DNA of 7,657 bases from assembly GCA_024711185.1 (NCBI GenBank), contig JANJTI010000185.1, positions 1-7,657 of the forward strand, read 5' to 3'. Numbering within the stretch: position 1 is the stretch's first letter; each line of letters begins with the position of its first letter. The stretch is from Brevundimonas sp. GTDB lineage: Bacteria; Pseudomonadota; Alphaproteobacteria; Caulobacterales; Caulobacteraceae. Shown piece by piece: positions 1-5,132 of the stretch. Made by a program: the position numbers and the translations under genes. Under the pieces are notes generated by a model. It made no database searches and was not told where the DNA came from. It was given only the letters and a program-made list of their open reading frames with translations.

Positions 1-1
1 G

Positions 2-691
2 CTCGAGGACGCGGTCATCCACCGCATCGCTCAGCGGCTCGACCACCAGGACATCGGCGCCGATATCATCCAGCAAACCTTCAAGGCGATGCTGCGCGAC
101 GAGCCCGAGTGGAGCTCGACCGTGCGCGTCGACATCCAGGCCTAGTACGATCGCGACCCGGCCTGCGACCGCTTCATCATGCCGGTGCTCTATTTCAAGG
201 GCTTCCACGCCATCCAGACCCACCGGCTGGCCCACTGGCTGTGGGGGCAGGGGCGGCGCGACTTCGCGCTCTACCTGCAGAGCCGCTCGTCGGCGATCTT
301 CCAGACCGACATCCACCCGGCGGCGCGGCTCGGCAAGGGCATCTTCATCGACCACGCCACCGGGCTCGTCATCGGCGAGACGGCGGTGGTCGGCGACGAG
401 GTGTCGATGCTGCACGCGGTGACGCTGGGCGGGACCGGGGCCGAGCGTGGCGACCGGCATCCGAAGATCGGCAAGGGCGTGCTGCTGGGCGCCGGGGCCA
501 AGGTGCTGGGGAACATCGCCATCGGCGACTACGCCAAGGTGGCCTCCGGCTCGGTGGTGCTGAAGCCGGTGCCGGCGGGCTGCACCGTGGCCGGGGTGCC
601 GGCGCGGCTGGTCAACTGCCCCGCCGGCGAGGCGCCGGCGCGGACCATGGACCACACGCTGGCCGACATCGTCTACGACTTCGTCATCTGA
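2..691 (+). pseudogene. cysE: Serine O-acetyltransferase (CysE), 5'-truncated by the window and interrupted by an in-frame TAG
   Basis: CysE makes O-acetylserine from L-serine and acetyl-CoA, the first committed step of cytosolic cysteine synthesis. The frame is open from the window edge and reads as the helical CysE N-terminal domain, including DEPEWSSTVRVDIQA, until TAG at 143-145. It then continues in the same frame with YDRDPACDRFI and the whole left-handed beta-helix domain to TGA at 689-691. The catalytic histidines of the family are visible in DHATG (352-366) and DRHPKI (451-468), and the Asp of FQTDIHPAA is present. Homology on both sides of the TAG is in one frame, so this is a nonsense codon and not a frameshift. 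An ATG at 179 could restart translation and give 170 residues with the catalytic domain but without the oligomerising N-terminal helices; no Shine-Dalgarno precedes it. Family assignment is near certain. Real pseudogene versus sequencing error is undecided. Confidence 0.85.
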
Positions 692-754
692 GCCTTTCTC
701 CCGGCGCGTCGTTTCACAAGGGTCCGCGCCCAACACGAGACCCGAGGAAAGCCC

Positions 755-964
755 ATGAACGCCGCCGACATGAAGCGCGTCGAGACGCACCTGAAGCGCA
801 CCTTCAACACCGGCGGCATCATCGTGAAGCCGCGCGGCAAGCCGGCCGACTCGGCCGAGGTCTATGTCGGCGACGAGTTCATCGGCGTGGTCTTCGAGGA
901 TGAGGACGAGGCCGGCAGCTTCATGTTCGAGATGGCCATCCTGGCGGAAGACCTGCCCGAGTAG
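755..964 (+). CDS. DUF3126 family small protein
   Basis: A 69-residue acidic protein beginning MNAADMKRVETHL and ending AILAEDLPE. Its compact pattern (an amphipathic N-terminal helix, a basic IIVKPRGK segment, then VYVGDEFIGVVFEDEDE) matches what I recall of DUF3126, a family of short alphaproteobacterial proteins often encoded next to cysE. No biochemical role is known to me. There is no signal peptide or membrane segment, so it is probably cytosolic. The start is well supported by GAGGAAA at 744-750, four bases ahead of ATG. It lies 63 bp behind the cysE stop with no terminator between them, so co-transcription with cysE is likely. It ends in TAG, which shows that amber is an ordinary stop in this genome. 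Confidence 0.85.
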   Translation: MNAADMKRVETHLKRTFNTGGIIVKPRGKPADSAEVYVGDEFIGVVFEDEDEAGSFMFEMAILAEDLPE

Positions 965-983
965 GCCCACCGCAGCGGGCACG

Positions 984-1016
984 AAAAAGCGCCGGAGGAG
1001 CGATCCTCCGGCGCTT
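984..1016 (-). terminator. Intrinsic terminator between convergent genes
   Basis: A perfect 13-bp inverted repeat (987-999 pairs with 1004-1016) closes a GCGA tetraloop. On the minus strand the stem is followed by a run of five T (988-984 read in reverse, partly inside the stem), the classic intrinsic terminator layout, so it should end the H1-like gene whose stop is at 1035. On the plus strand the stem is followed by CTTCGTCGTTT. It could stop read-through from the DUF3126 gene, but with a poorer T tract. Confidence 0.85.
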
Positions 1017-1034
1017 CGTCGTTTCGGAGGGCGA

Positions 1035-1628
1035 TCAGCGCTTGCCGAAGATGGCGTCGAGCACCTTGGTGAAGAAGCCCTTCGGCTCGGCCGGCTGGCT
1101 GGCCGCGGGCTTCGGAGCCGACGCCGCGGCCGGAGCCGGGCTGGCGGCGGGCTGCGGCGCGGCGGCGGGAGCGGCGGGTTTCGGCGCGGTCGCGGCCTTG
1201 GGCGCAGCGGTCGCCGCGGGCTTCGCAGAAGCCGACTTCGCCGGCGCGGCCCTGGTGGACGACGCCTTCGGAGCGGCGGCCTTGGGCGCGGCGGCCTGCG
1301 AAGCCGTCGCCTTCGGGGCCGCGGCCTTCGGCGCCGCCGACTTCGCTGCGGTCGACTTGCCGGCGGCGGTCTTCGCGGTGGTCTTCGCGGCCGGCGCCTT
1401 GGCCGGGGTGGACACCGTGGTCTTCGCCTTCGGGGCCGCGGCCGCCTTCGGAGCCGCAGACCTGGCCGGAGCTTTCGCCGCCGCCGTCTTCGCCGCCGGC
1501 GCGTTCACCGGCGCCCTGGCGGCGGTTGATTTCGCCGCGGCGCTCGACTTCGCCGCCGCTTTCGGCTTGGAAGCGGCGGACGCCGCCTTCGGCGCGGCAG
1601 TGCTCGACCTGGATGGTGTCTTGGCCAT
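1035..1628 (-). CDS. Ala/Lys/Pro-rich histone H1-like protein
   Basis: A 197-residue protein of strongly biased composition. After MAKTPSRSS it is almost wholly Ala, Lys, Pro, Ser and Thr, with recurring AAPKA and AAAPKA units typical of bacterial histone H1-like tails and PhaF-type nucleoid-binding tails. The central Lys-rich part gives way to a Pro/Ala stretch, and the protein ends in a different, amphipathic tail (KGFFTKVLDAIFGKR). Binding of DNA or another polyanion is the likely role, inferred from composition only. There is no folded domain, signal peptide or phasin domain that I can recognise. I chose ATG at 1628 because GGGGA lies a few bases upstream and MAKT is a natural start; an in-frame start 16 codons earlier (1676) is possible. 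All other frames here are also open because of GC bias, but this strand has the start signal, lysine codons of the AAG type and a matching terminator. Confidence 0.72.
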   Translation of the reverse strand: MAKTPSRSSTAAPKAASAASKPKAAAKSSAAAKSTAARAPVNAPAAKTAAAKAPARSAAPKAAAAPKAKTTVSTPAKAPAAKTTAKTAAGKSTAAKSAAPKAAAPKATASQAAAPKAAAPKASSTRAAPAKSASAKPAATAAPKAATAPKPAAPAAAPQPAASPAPAAASAPKPAASQPAEPKGFFTKVLDAIFGKR

Positions 1629-1719
1629 GTGTTCCCCGATCCCCCGGATGGTGCGTTTGCTGGCGACAGGGCGCACGCCAGCGCCTGCCTCGACTCGCGA
1701 TCATAGCGGCGTTTGAGAA
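1629..1719. promoter_or_regulatory. Divergent intergenic region between the H1-like gene and prmA
   Basis: These 91 bp separate two divergently read genes and must hold the promoter of at least the minus-strand gene, and probably prmA's too. I see no convincing -35/-10 pair. The one clear structure is a 7-bp inverted repeat, GCTGGCG at 1659-1665 and CGCCAGC at 1676-1682, with a 10-bp spacer. This could be a regulator site, or chance in such GC-rich DNA. No strong Shine-Dalgarno precedes the prmA ATG; only a weak TTGAGAA lies there. Confidence 0.35.
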
Positions 1720-2589
1720 ATGTCCGAGTACGCTGTTCAGAACATCGCGCGCGGCGACCGCCGCATCGCCGAAGCCGCCGCCGCCGCGCTCGACGCCGAT
1801 CCGTTGCTGGAAGGCGCCACCTACTCCATCCTCGAGGAGGACGAGGACCGCGGGATCTGGCGCATCGACGCCTTTCCGACCACCGACGAGGAGGCCGACG
1901 GTGTCGAGGCGCGACTAAAGGCGCACGACGGCCTGACGGTCTCGGTCGAGAAGCTGGCCGACGCCGACTGGCTGGCCATGTCGCTGTCGGGTCTCCCGCC
2001 GGTCGAGGCGGGGCGCTTCTTCGTCTACGGCGCGCACGATCAGGGACGGGTGCCGCCGAACCGGGTGAATCTGAAGATCGACGCCGGCGCCGCTTTCGGC
2101 ACCGGCCACCACGGCACCACCGTGGGCTGCCTGCTGGCCTTCGACGAACTGCTGAAGCGCGAGCGTTTCGAGCGGGTGCTGGACGTCGGCTGCGGCACGG
2201 GCGTGCTGGCCATCGCGGCAGCGAAGACCGGCTCGCGCGTGGCCGTCGGCACCGACATCGACGCTCCCTCGGTGCGCATCGCCAACGAGAACGCGGCGCT
2301 GAACCAGGCCAGGGCGCGCTTCGTCCACGCCTCGGGCCTCAACGACCGCAAGGTGCGCGGGGAGGGGCCCTACGACCTCGTCTTCGCCAACATCCTCGCC
2401 CCGCCGTTGGTGGCCCTGGCGCAGGACATCAAGGAGGCGCTGAAGCTGGAGGGCGTCGCCATCCTCTCGGGCCTGCTGCGGACCCAGGAGCGGCGGGTCA
2501 CGGCCGCCTATCTGTCGCGCGGCTTCGTGCTGGAGCGCCGCATCCACCGAGACGCGTGGAGCGCGCTGGTGCTGCGCAGGAAGGGTTAA
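1720..2589 (+). CDS. prmA: Ribosomal protein L11 methyltransferase PrmA
   Basis: PrmA transfers methyl groups from S-adenosylmethionine to the N-terminal and lysine amino groups of ribosomal protein L11 in the cytosol. The 289-residue length is close to the E. coli enzyme (about 293). Residues 1-110 form the substrate-recognition domain. FGTGHHGTT (126-134) is the PrmA signature linking to the catalytic domain. [11 protein letters not shown] (155-165) is SAM-binding motif I, TDID (178-181) carries the acidic residue expected to hold the SAM ribose, and FANILAPPL (222-230) is the NIL motif at the active site. The C-terminus runs through the conserved SGLL and ends in LVLRRKG. ATG at 1720 gives the expected N-terminus. 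The next gene on the same strand starts 57 bp downstream, so the two could share a transcript. Confidence 0.95.
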   Translation: MSEYAVQNIARGDRRIAEAAAAALDADPLLEGATYSILEEDEDRGIWRIDAFPTTDEEADGVEARLKAHDGLTVSVEKLADADWLAMSLSGLPPVEAGRFFVYGAHDQGRVPPNRVNLKIDAGAAFGTGHHGTTVGCLLAFDELLKRERFERVLDVGCGTGVLAIAAAKTGSRVAVGTDIDAPSVRIANENAALNQARARFVHASGLNDRKVRGEGPYDLVFANILAPPLVALAQDIKEALKLEGVAILSGLLRTQERRVTAAYLSRGFVLERRIHRDAWSALVLRRKG

Positions 2590-2646
2590 CGGCGGAACGA
2601 GGCGCGAGCGGGGCCGTTCGGAACGGGCAACCGGAGGACCGACCCC

Positions 2647-3168
2647 GTGACCTACACCGATCCCCTCGATCCGCGTCGCCCCGCGCCGGGCGACCCCGTC
2701 GTCACCGAGACCGTGGTGACCCGCCCCGGCGTCACCGAGACCGTCACCACGACCGGCCCGGCCGTGACCGAGTCGGTCGAGACGGTGGTGGTGCGCGAGT
2801 CCAACACCGGCTGGTGGATCGCCGGCATCCTCGGCGGACTGGTCCTGCTGGCGGTGCTGTGGATTCTTTTCGCCCGCGGCGCCCAGCCCGAGACCGACGC
2901 CGCCCTGCTGGAGGCGCAGCTGGACGCCGCCGCCGCACAGGCCCAGGCCGAGCAGGCGCTGGTCGCCGGACAGGTGGCGGGCGCGCAGGCGAGCATCGAC
3001 ATGGCGCGCGCGGACGCCGCCCGGGCGCAGGCGGAGGCTTCGCGCGCCGCCGCCGAGGCCCGCGCCGCCGAAGCCCGGGCGCAGACGCCGGTCATCGTCG
3101 AAACGCCGGCTGCGGCGCCCGCGCCCGCGCCGGGGACCGCGGTGGTGTCGCCGACGGCGCCCCAGTAA
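2647..3168 (+). CDS. Single-pass membrane protein with Thr/Val-rich N-tail and Ala-rich coiled-coil region
   Basis: I do not recognise a named family. The 173-residue protein has three parts. Residues 1-54 are rich in Thr, Val and Pro and carry three TE(T/S)V repeats. Residues 56-75 (GWWIAGILGGLVLLAVLWIL) form one clear membrane helix followed by ARG. Residues 80-145 are an Ala/Gln/Glu/Arg-rich helix with the look of a coiled coil, and a Pro/Ala tail ends in SPTAPQ. There is no cleavable signal peptide. The basic ARG after the helix hints that the C-terminal part is cytoplasmic, but the N-tail also contains Arg, so topology is uncertain. The start is GTG, chosen because GGAGG at 2633-2637 sits nine bases upstream. 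It lies 57 bp behind prmA and ends 6 bp from the convergent lipoprotein gene. A scaffold or envelope role is a guess. Confidence 0.75.
   Translation: MTYTDPLDPRRPAPGDPVVTETVVTRPGVTETVTTTGPAVTESVETVVVRESNTGWWIAGILGGLVLLAVLWILFARGAQPETDAALLEAQLDAAAAQAQAEQALVAGQVAGAQASIDMARADAARAQAEASRAAAEARAAEARAQTPVIVETPAAAPAPAPGTAVVSPTAPQ
2701..2777 (+). repeat. Short in-gene direct repeats encoding V-T-E-x-V
   Basis: GTCACCGAGACCGT occurs exactly at 2701-2714 and 2731-2744. A degenerate copy, GTGACCGAGTCGGT, lies at 2764-2777. The spacing is 30 and 33 bp, in frame, and encodes VTETV, VTETV and VTESV in the N-terminal tail of the membrane protein. This looks like small internal tandem duplication. Confidence 0.7.
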
Positions 3169-3174
3169 CGAGCC

Positions 3175-3669
3175 CTACTGGCTCTCGACTTCGGAGATGT
3201 GCAGACGGGCGGCCTGCAGCGCGCCGCTGCCATAGGTGCCGACCCAGATGTCGTACTGGCCGGACCGGGGCGAATTGAAGCGGAGCGATGGATTCAGTCC
3301 GTTCACGCCGCCGTCGTCGTCGCAGTACCACGAGCCGTCGGGCCCGTTGACGACGAGGGTGGTGTCGCTGGACGACGCGACCGACAGGATCAGCGGGTAT
3401 TCCCCCGCCTGATAGTCAAGGCGCACGTCAGGCGCGGCGGCGATGTAGCCGCTGCAGGCCGAGGACACGTTGGTCGCCGGAATGCCGCCGCCAGACTGGA
3501 GCGAGATCACCCGCGGATCGGGTTCGAAGCCGGCGGACAACCTGACCGTTCCATAGCTTGGCGCGGCGCTGTAGTCCGGCATCCCGCCGTTGCTCTGGTC
3601 GATCGATGCGCAGGCGACCAGCGCCGTCGTCGCCCCGGCGATGCCGATCGCCCGAAACAGATTGTGCAT
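3175..3669 (-). CDS. Lipoprotein with a pre-peptidase C-terminal (PPC)-like beta domain
   Basis: A 164-residue predicted lipoprotein. The N-terminus MHNLFRAIGIAG, a short hydrophobic stretch and the lipobox LVAC place the acylated Cys at residue 20. There is no Asp at +2, so outer-membrane sorting is likely. Residues about 72-162 form a beta-rich domain: ACSGY, then LDYQAGEYPLILSV, DTTLVVNGPDGSWYCDDDGG, NPSLRF, and SGQYDIWVGTY. This pattern resembles PPC-type domains, and in Caulobacterales and Hyphomonadaceae such proteins are often loosely labelled peptidase S1; no protease catalytic residues are seen. C72 and C116 may form a disulfide, and the CDDDGG loop could bind a metal. I chose ATG at 3669, not the upstream open extension, because GGAAGGGG lies six bases before it and the signal peptide starts there. 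Divergent from holC and convergent with the membrane protein gene. Confidence 0.8.
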   Translation of the reverse strand: MHNLFRAIGIAGATTALVACASIDQSNGGMPDYSAAPSYGTVRLSAGFEPDPRVISLQSGGGIPATNVSSACSGYIAAAPDVRLDYQAGEYPLILSVASSSDTTLVVNGPDGSWYCDDDGGVNGLNPSLRFNSPRSGQYDIWVGTYGSGALQAARLHISEVESQ

Positions 3670-3753
3670 GCGAAACCCCTTCCCTTGGTGGAGAGGCGAC
3701 GCTGGCATAGGCTCGCCGGCGCGGCGAGTGCCGAAACCTGATGGACGAATTGG
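3670..3753. promoter_or_regulatory. Divergent intergenic region between the lipoprotein gene and holC
   Basis: These 84 bp must contain the promoters for both directions, including that of the five-gene holC-inhibitor run. I cannot point to a convincing sigma-70 pair. A 7-bp inverted repeat with a 3-bp centre (CTCGCCG at 3712-3718, CGGCGAG at 3722-3728) lies midway and could be an operator or a small hairpin. GGAAGGGG for the minus-strand gene lies at its left end. Confidence 0.35.
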
Positions 3754-4221
3754 ATGGCGATGCCAGAGACCCGCAACGAGATCTGGTTCTACCATCTGGA
3801 GCGTTCCGAGCTCCGCGACGTCCTGCCGGGCCTGCTCGAGAAGACGCGCGAGCGAGGCTGGCGGGCGCTGGTGCGCGTGAACAGCGCCGGTTTGCTGGAC
3901 GAACTGGATGAGCGGCTCTGGACCTGGCGCGACGAGGCGTTTCTGGCCCACGGTCGGGCGACGGAGCCCCACGCCGGACGGCAGCCGATCCTTCTGAGCC
4001 AGTCCGGGGAGAACCTGAACGGCGCTCAGGCGCTGTTCATCGTGGACGACGCAGAGCTTGGCGATACGGAGAGCTACGAACGATGCTTCATCATCTTCGA
4101 CGGGCGGGACGAGACATCCCTGACGGCCGCCCGGGAACGGTGGAAGGTGCTGAAGCAGGGCGGGGCGAACCTCGCCTACTGGCGGCAGTCGCCGGAGGGA
4201 CGCTGGGAAAAGGCGGCCTGA
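3754..4221 (+). CDS. holC: DNA polymerase III subunit chi (HolC)
   Basis: Chi is the clamp-loader accessory subunit that contacts psi and single-strand binding protein at the replication fork. The 155-residue length is close to E. coli chi (147). Family landmarks are in order: IWFYHLERSEL (10-20), the GWRALVRV strand (35-42), LDERLWTWRDEAFLAHG (51-67, the classic LDxxLWT...FLxHG core), RQPILLS (76-82), then ALFIVDDAE and YERCFIIFDG (108-117), and a C-terminal ERWKVLKQ helix. ATG at 3754 and ATG at 3760 are both possible; neither has a strong Shine-Dalgarno. The downstream lipoprotein frame overlaps its 3' end, so holC leads an apparent operon with four envelope proteins. That is an odd pairing: in many alphaproteobacteria holC follows pepA. 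Function is confident, the exact start less so. Confidence 0.93.
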   Translation: MAMPETRNEIWFYHLERSELRDVLPGLLEKTRERGWRALVRVNSAGLLDELDERLWTWRDEAFLAHGRATEPHAGRQPILLSQSGENLNGAQALFIVDDAELGDTESYERCFIIFDGRDETSLTAARERWKVLKQGGANLAYWRQSPEGRWEKAA

Positions 4222-4538
4222 TCGGCCTCGTCGCGCTGGCGGGTTGCGCCAGCCCCGCCTCGGACGCGCCGGCGCCGCGCGCCGTGGAGCGGGCGCAGGT
4301 CAGCGTCGCGCCGGTGGGCAGCCGGGTGCCGCAGGATTCGACCACGGACCTGTGCCGAGCGGGCGAGCTGCAGTGGCTGGTCGGGAAACCGAAGGCCGAC
4401 ATTCCCGTTCCGGTGGACGTGGTGAACCGCCGCGTCACCTGCACGACCTGTCCGGTGACCGAGGATTTCGTCCCGCACCGGCTGAACATCTTCTTCAACG
4501 CGCAGACCGAGATCGTCGAACAGGTCCGCTGCGGATGA
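4203..4538 (+). CDS. I78-like peptidase inhibitor lipoprotein, copy 1 (start codon uncertain)
   Basis: First of four paralogs. The frame encodes a short hydrophobic leader LIGLVALAGC with a lipobox (LAGC), a linker, and a domain with DLC, WLVGKPKADIP, RRVTCTTCPVTEDF, PHRLNIFF and a terminal RCG. T-x-D-x-x-P-x-R-L-N plus the terminal Cys-Gly are the I78 inhibitor hallmarks. Three in-domain partners surround a CTTC at 4440-4451. No ATG, GTG or TTG sits at a sensible place. From CTG at 4203 the leader reads LGKGGLIGLV, with a Lys and with GGAGG (4194-4198) four bases ahead. CTG at 4218 would overlap the holC TGA. GTG at 4140 or ATG at 4083 would make an unusually long leader inside holC, and GTG at 4284 would drop the lipobox. 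The domain is confident; the 5' end is my best guess. Probably translationally coupled to holC, and periplasmic, anchored by lipid. Confidence 0.7.
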   Translation: MGKGGLIGLVALAGCASPASDAPAPRAVERAQVSVAPVGSRVPQDSTTDLCRAGELQWLVGKPKADIPVPVDVVNRRVTCTTCPVTEDFVPHRLNIFFNAQTEIVEQVRCG

Positions 4539-4557
4539 AACGCGAGGGAGCGACCTC

Positions 4558-4848
4558 ATGAGAACCCTGATGCTGAGTCTGGCCGTCGCCGGTCTGGCGG
4601 CCGGCTGCGCCGCCCCGGTCGATCCCGGGCCCGGCGCTCCGCCGGACGGAGCGCCGACGCAATGCCGGGCCGACCAGTACCGCTATCTGATCGGCCGCAA
4701 CCGCTCCGAAATTCCCCCGACGCCCGCCGGGCGCACGTGGCGGGTCGCCTGCACCACCTGTCCGGTGACGATGGACTACAATCCGAACCGTCTGAACATC
4801 TTCTATGACGAGGCGACCGGCGTGATCCGCCGTGTCGAGTGCGGATGA
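4558..4848 (+). CDS. I78-like peptidase inhibitor lipoprotein, copy 2
   Basis: A 96-residue lipoprotein and the cleanest member of the set. MRTLMLSLAVAG leads into the lipobox LAAGC (acylated C17), followed by a Pro/Gly-rich linker and the inhibitor domain: QC at 36, YRYLIGRNRSEIPP (41-54), RVACTTCPVTMDYNPNRLNI (62-81), then FYDEATGVIRRVECG to the end. C36 and C95 probably form the disulfide that closes the I78 fold. C65 and C68 lie where standard I78 proteins have an Arg-Pro-Gly-type loop. The start is firm: GAGGGAG (4544-4550) lies seven bases before ATG. The gene begins 19 bp after copy 1 and its TGA overlaps the ATG of copy 3 (ATGA at 4845-4848). The target protease is unknown; inhibition itself is inferred from family membership. 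Confidence 0.82.
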   Translation: MRTLMLSLAVAGLAAGCAAPVDPGPGAPPDGAPTQCRADQYRYLIGRNRSEIPPTPAGRTWRVACTTCPVTMDYNPNRLNIFYDEATGVIRRVECG

Positions 4849-5132
4849 CAGGCTGGACGATCCCGGCGGCGGGGGCGCTGCTTCTGGCGGCCTGCGCGCC
4901 CGCGCCGGCGGCCGATCCCGGGACCGGCCCGACCGGGGGGGCGGAGCGCTGCGACGCCGCCGGCACCCGCTCGCTGATCGGGACGCACGTCGGTGCGGTC
5001 ACCTTCCCGCAGGGCGCCAATGTGCGCATCGTCTGCACCACCTGTCCCACGACCCGCGATTACCGGCCCGACCGGCTGAACGTTCGCTTCGATCAGGCGA
5101 CGGGCATCATCAGGAGCGTCGATTGCGGCTGA
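4845..5132 (+). CDS. I78-like peptidase inhibitor lipoprotein, copy 3
   Basis: A 95-residue lipoprotein. MTGWTIPAAGALLLAAC gives a signal peptide with lipobox LAAC (C17), though the n-region lacks a Lys or Arg. The domain shows RC at 36, RSLIGTHVGAVTFP (42-55), IVCTTCPTTRDYRPDRLNV (62-80), FDQATGIIRSVDCG at the end. C36/C94 should be the structural disulfide and C64/C67 the loop pair. ATG at 4845 is preferred because it forms an ATGA overlap with the copy 2 stop; an in-frame GTG at 4839 would add Val-Arg and so a positive charge, and cannot be excluded. Its C-terminal half is closest to copy 2 (RDYRPDRLN against MDYNPNRLN), as expected of tandem duplication. Confidence 0.8.
   Translation: MTGWTIPAAGALLLAACAPAPAADPGTGPTGGAERCDAAGTRSLIGTHVGAVTFPQGANVRIVCTTCPTTRDYRPDRLNVRFDQATGIIRSVDCG
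5112..5125 (+). promoter_or_regulatory. Ribosome binding site and TTG start that set the copy 4 N-terminus
   Basis: AGGAG (5112-5116) lies six bases before TTG (5123-5125), inside the 3' end of copy 3. No ATG or GTG in this frame would give an intact signal peptide, so this pair decides the start. Confidence 0.65.

Noticed and set aside
143..145. TAG in cysE as pyrrolysine or another recoded amber
   Set aside because: Two neighbouring genes end in TAG, and CysE has no known recoded residue there. A mutation or a sequencing error is simpler.
109..903. 264-codon plus-strand frame over cysE and the DUF3126 gene
   Set aside because: It is an Arg/His/Gly-rich shadow with no domain, whereas the other frames show clear CysE and DUF3126 features.
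1035..1628. Phasin PhaF-type identity for the H1-like gene
   Set aside because: The Ala/Lys/Pro tail fits, but the phasin N-terminal domain is absent and no polyhydroxyalkanoate genes are nearby.
1042..1716. Ala/Gly-rich plus-strand frame opposite the H1-like gene
   Set aside because: It is the antisense image of the AAPKA repeats. The minus-strand frame has the Shine-Dalgarno, a natural MAKT start and the matching terminator.
1713..3278. Long plus-strand open frame (521 codons) over prmA and the membrane protein gene
   Set aside because: It is an Arg/Gly-rich shadow of two real genes in another frame and spans their intergenic gap.
3670..3972. N-terminal extension of the minus-strand lipoprotein frame
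   Set aside because: It overlaps the start of holC, and the signal peptide and Shine-Dalgarno place the start at 3669.
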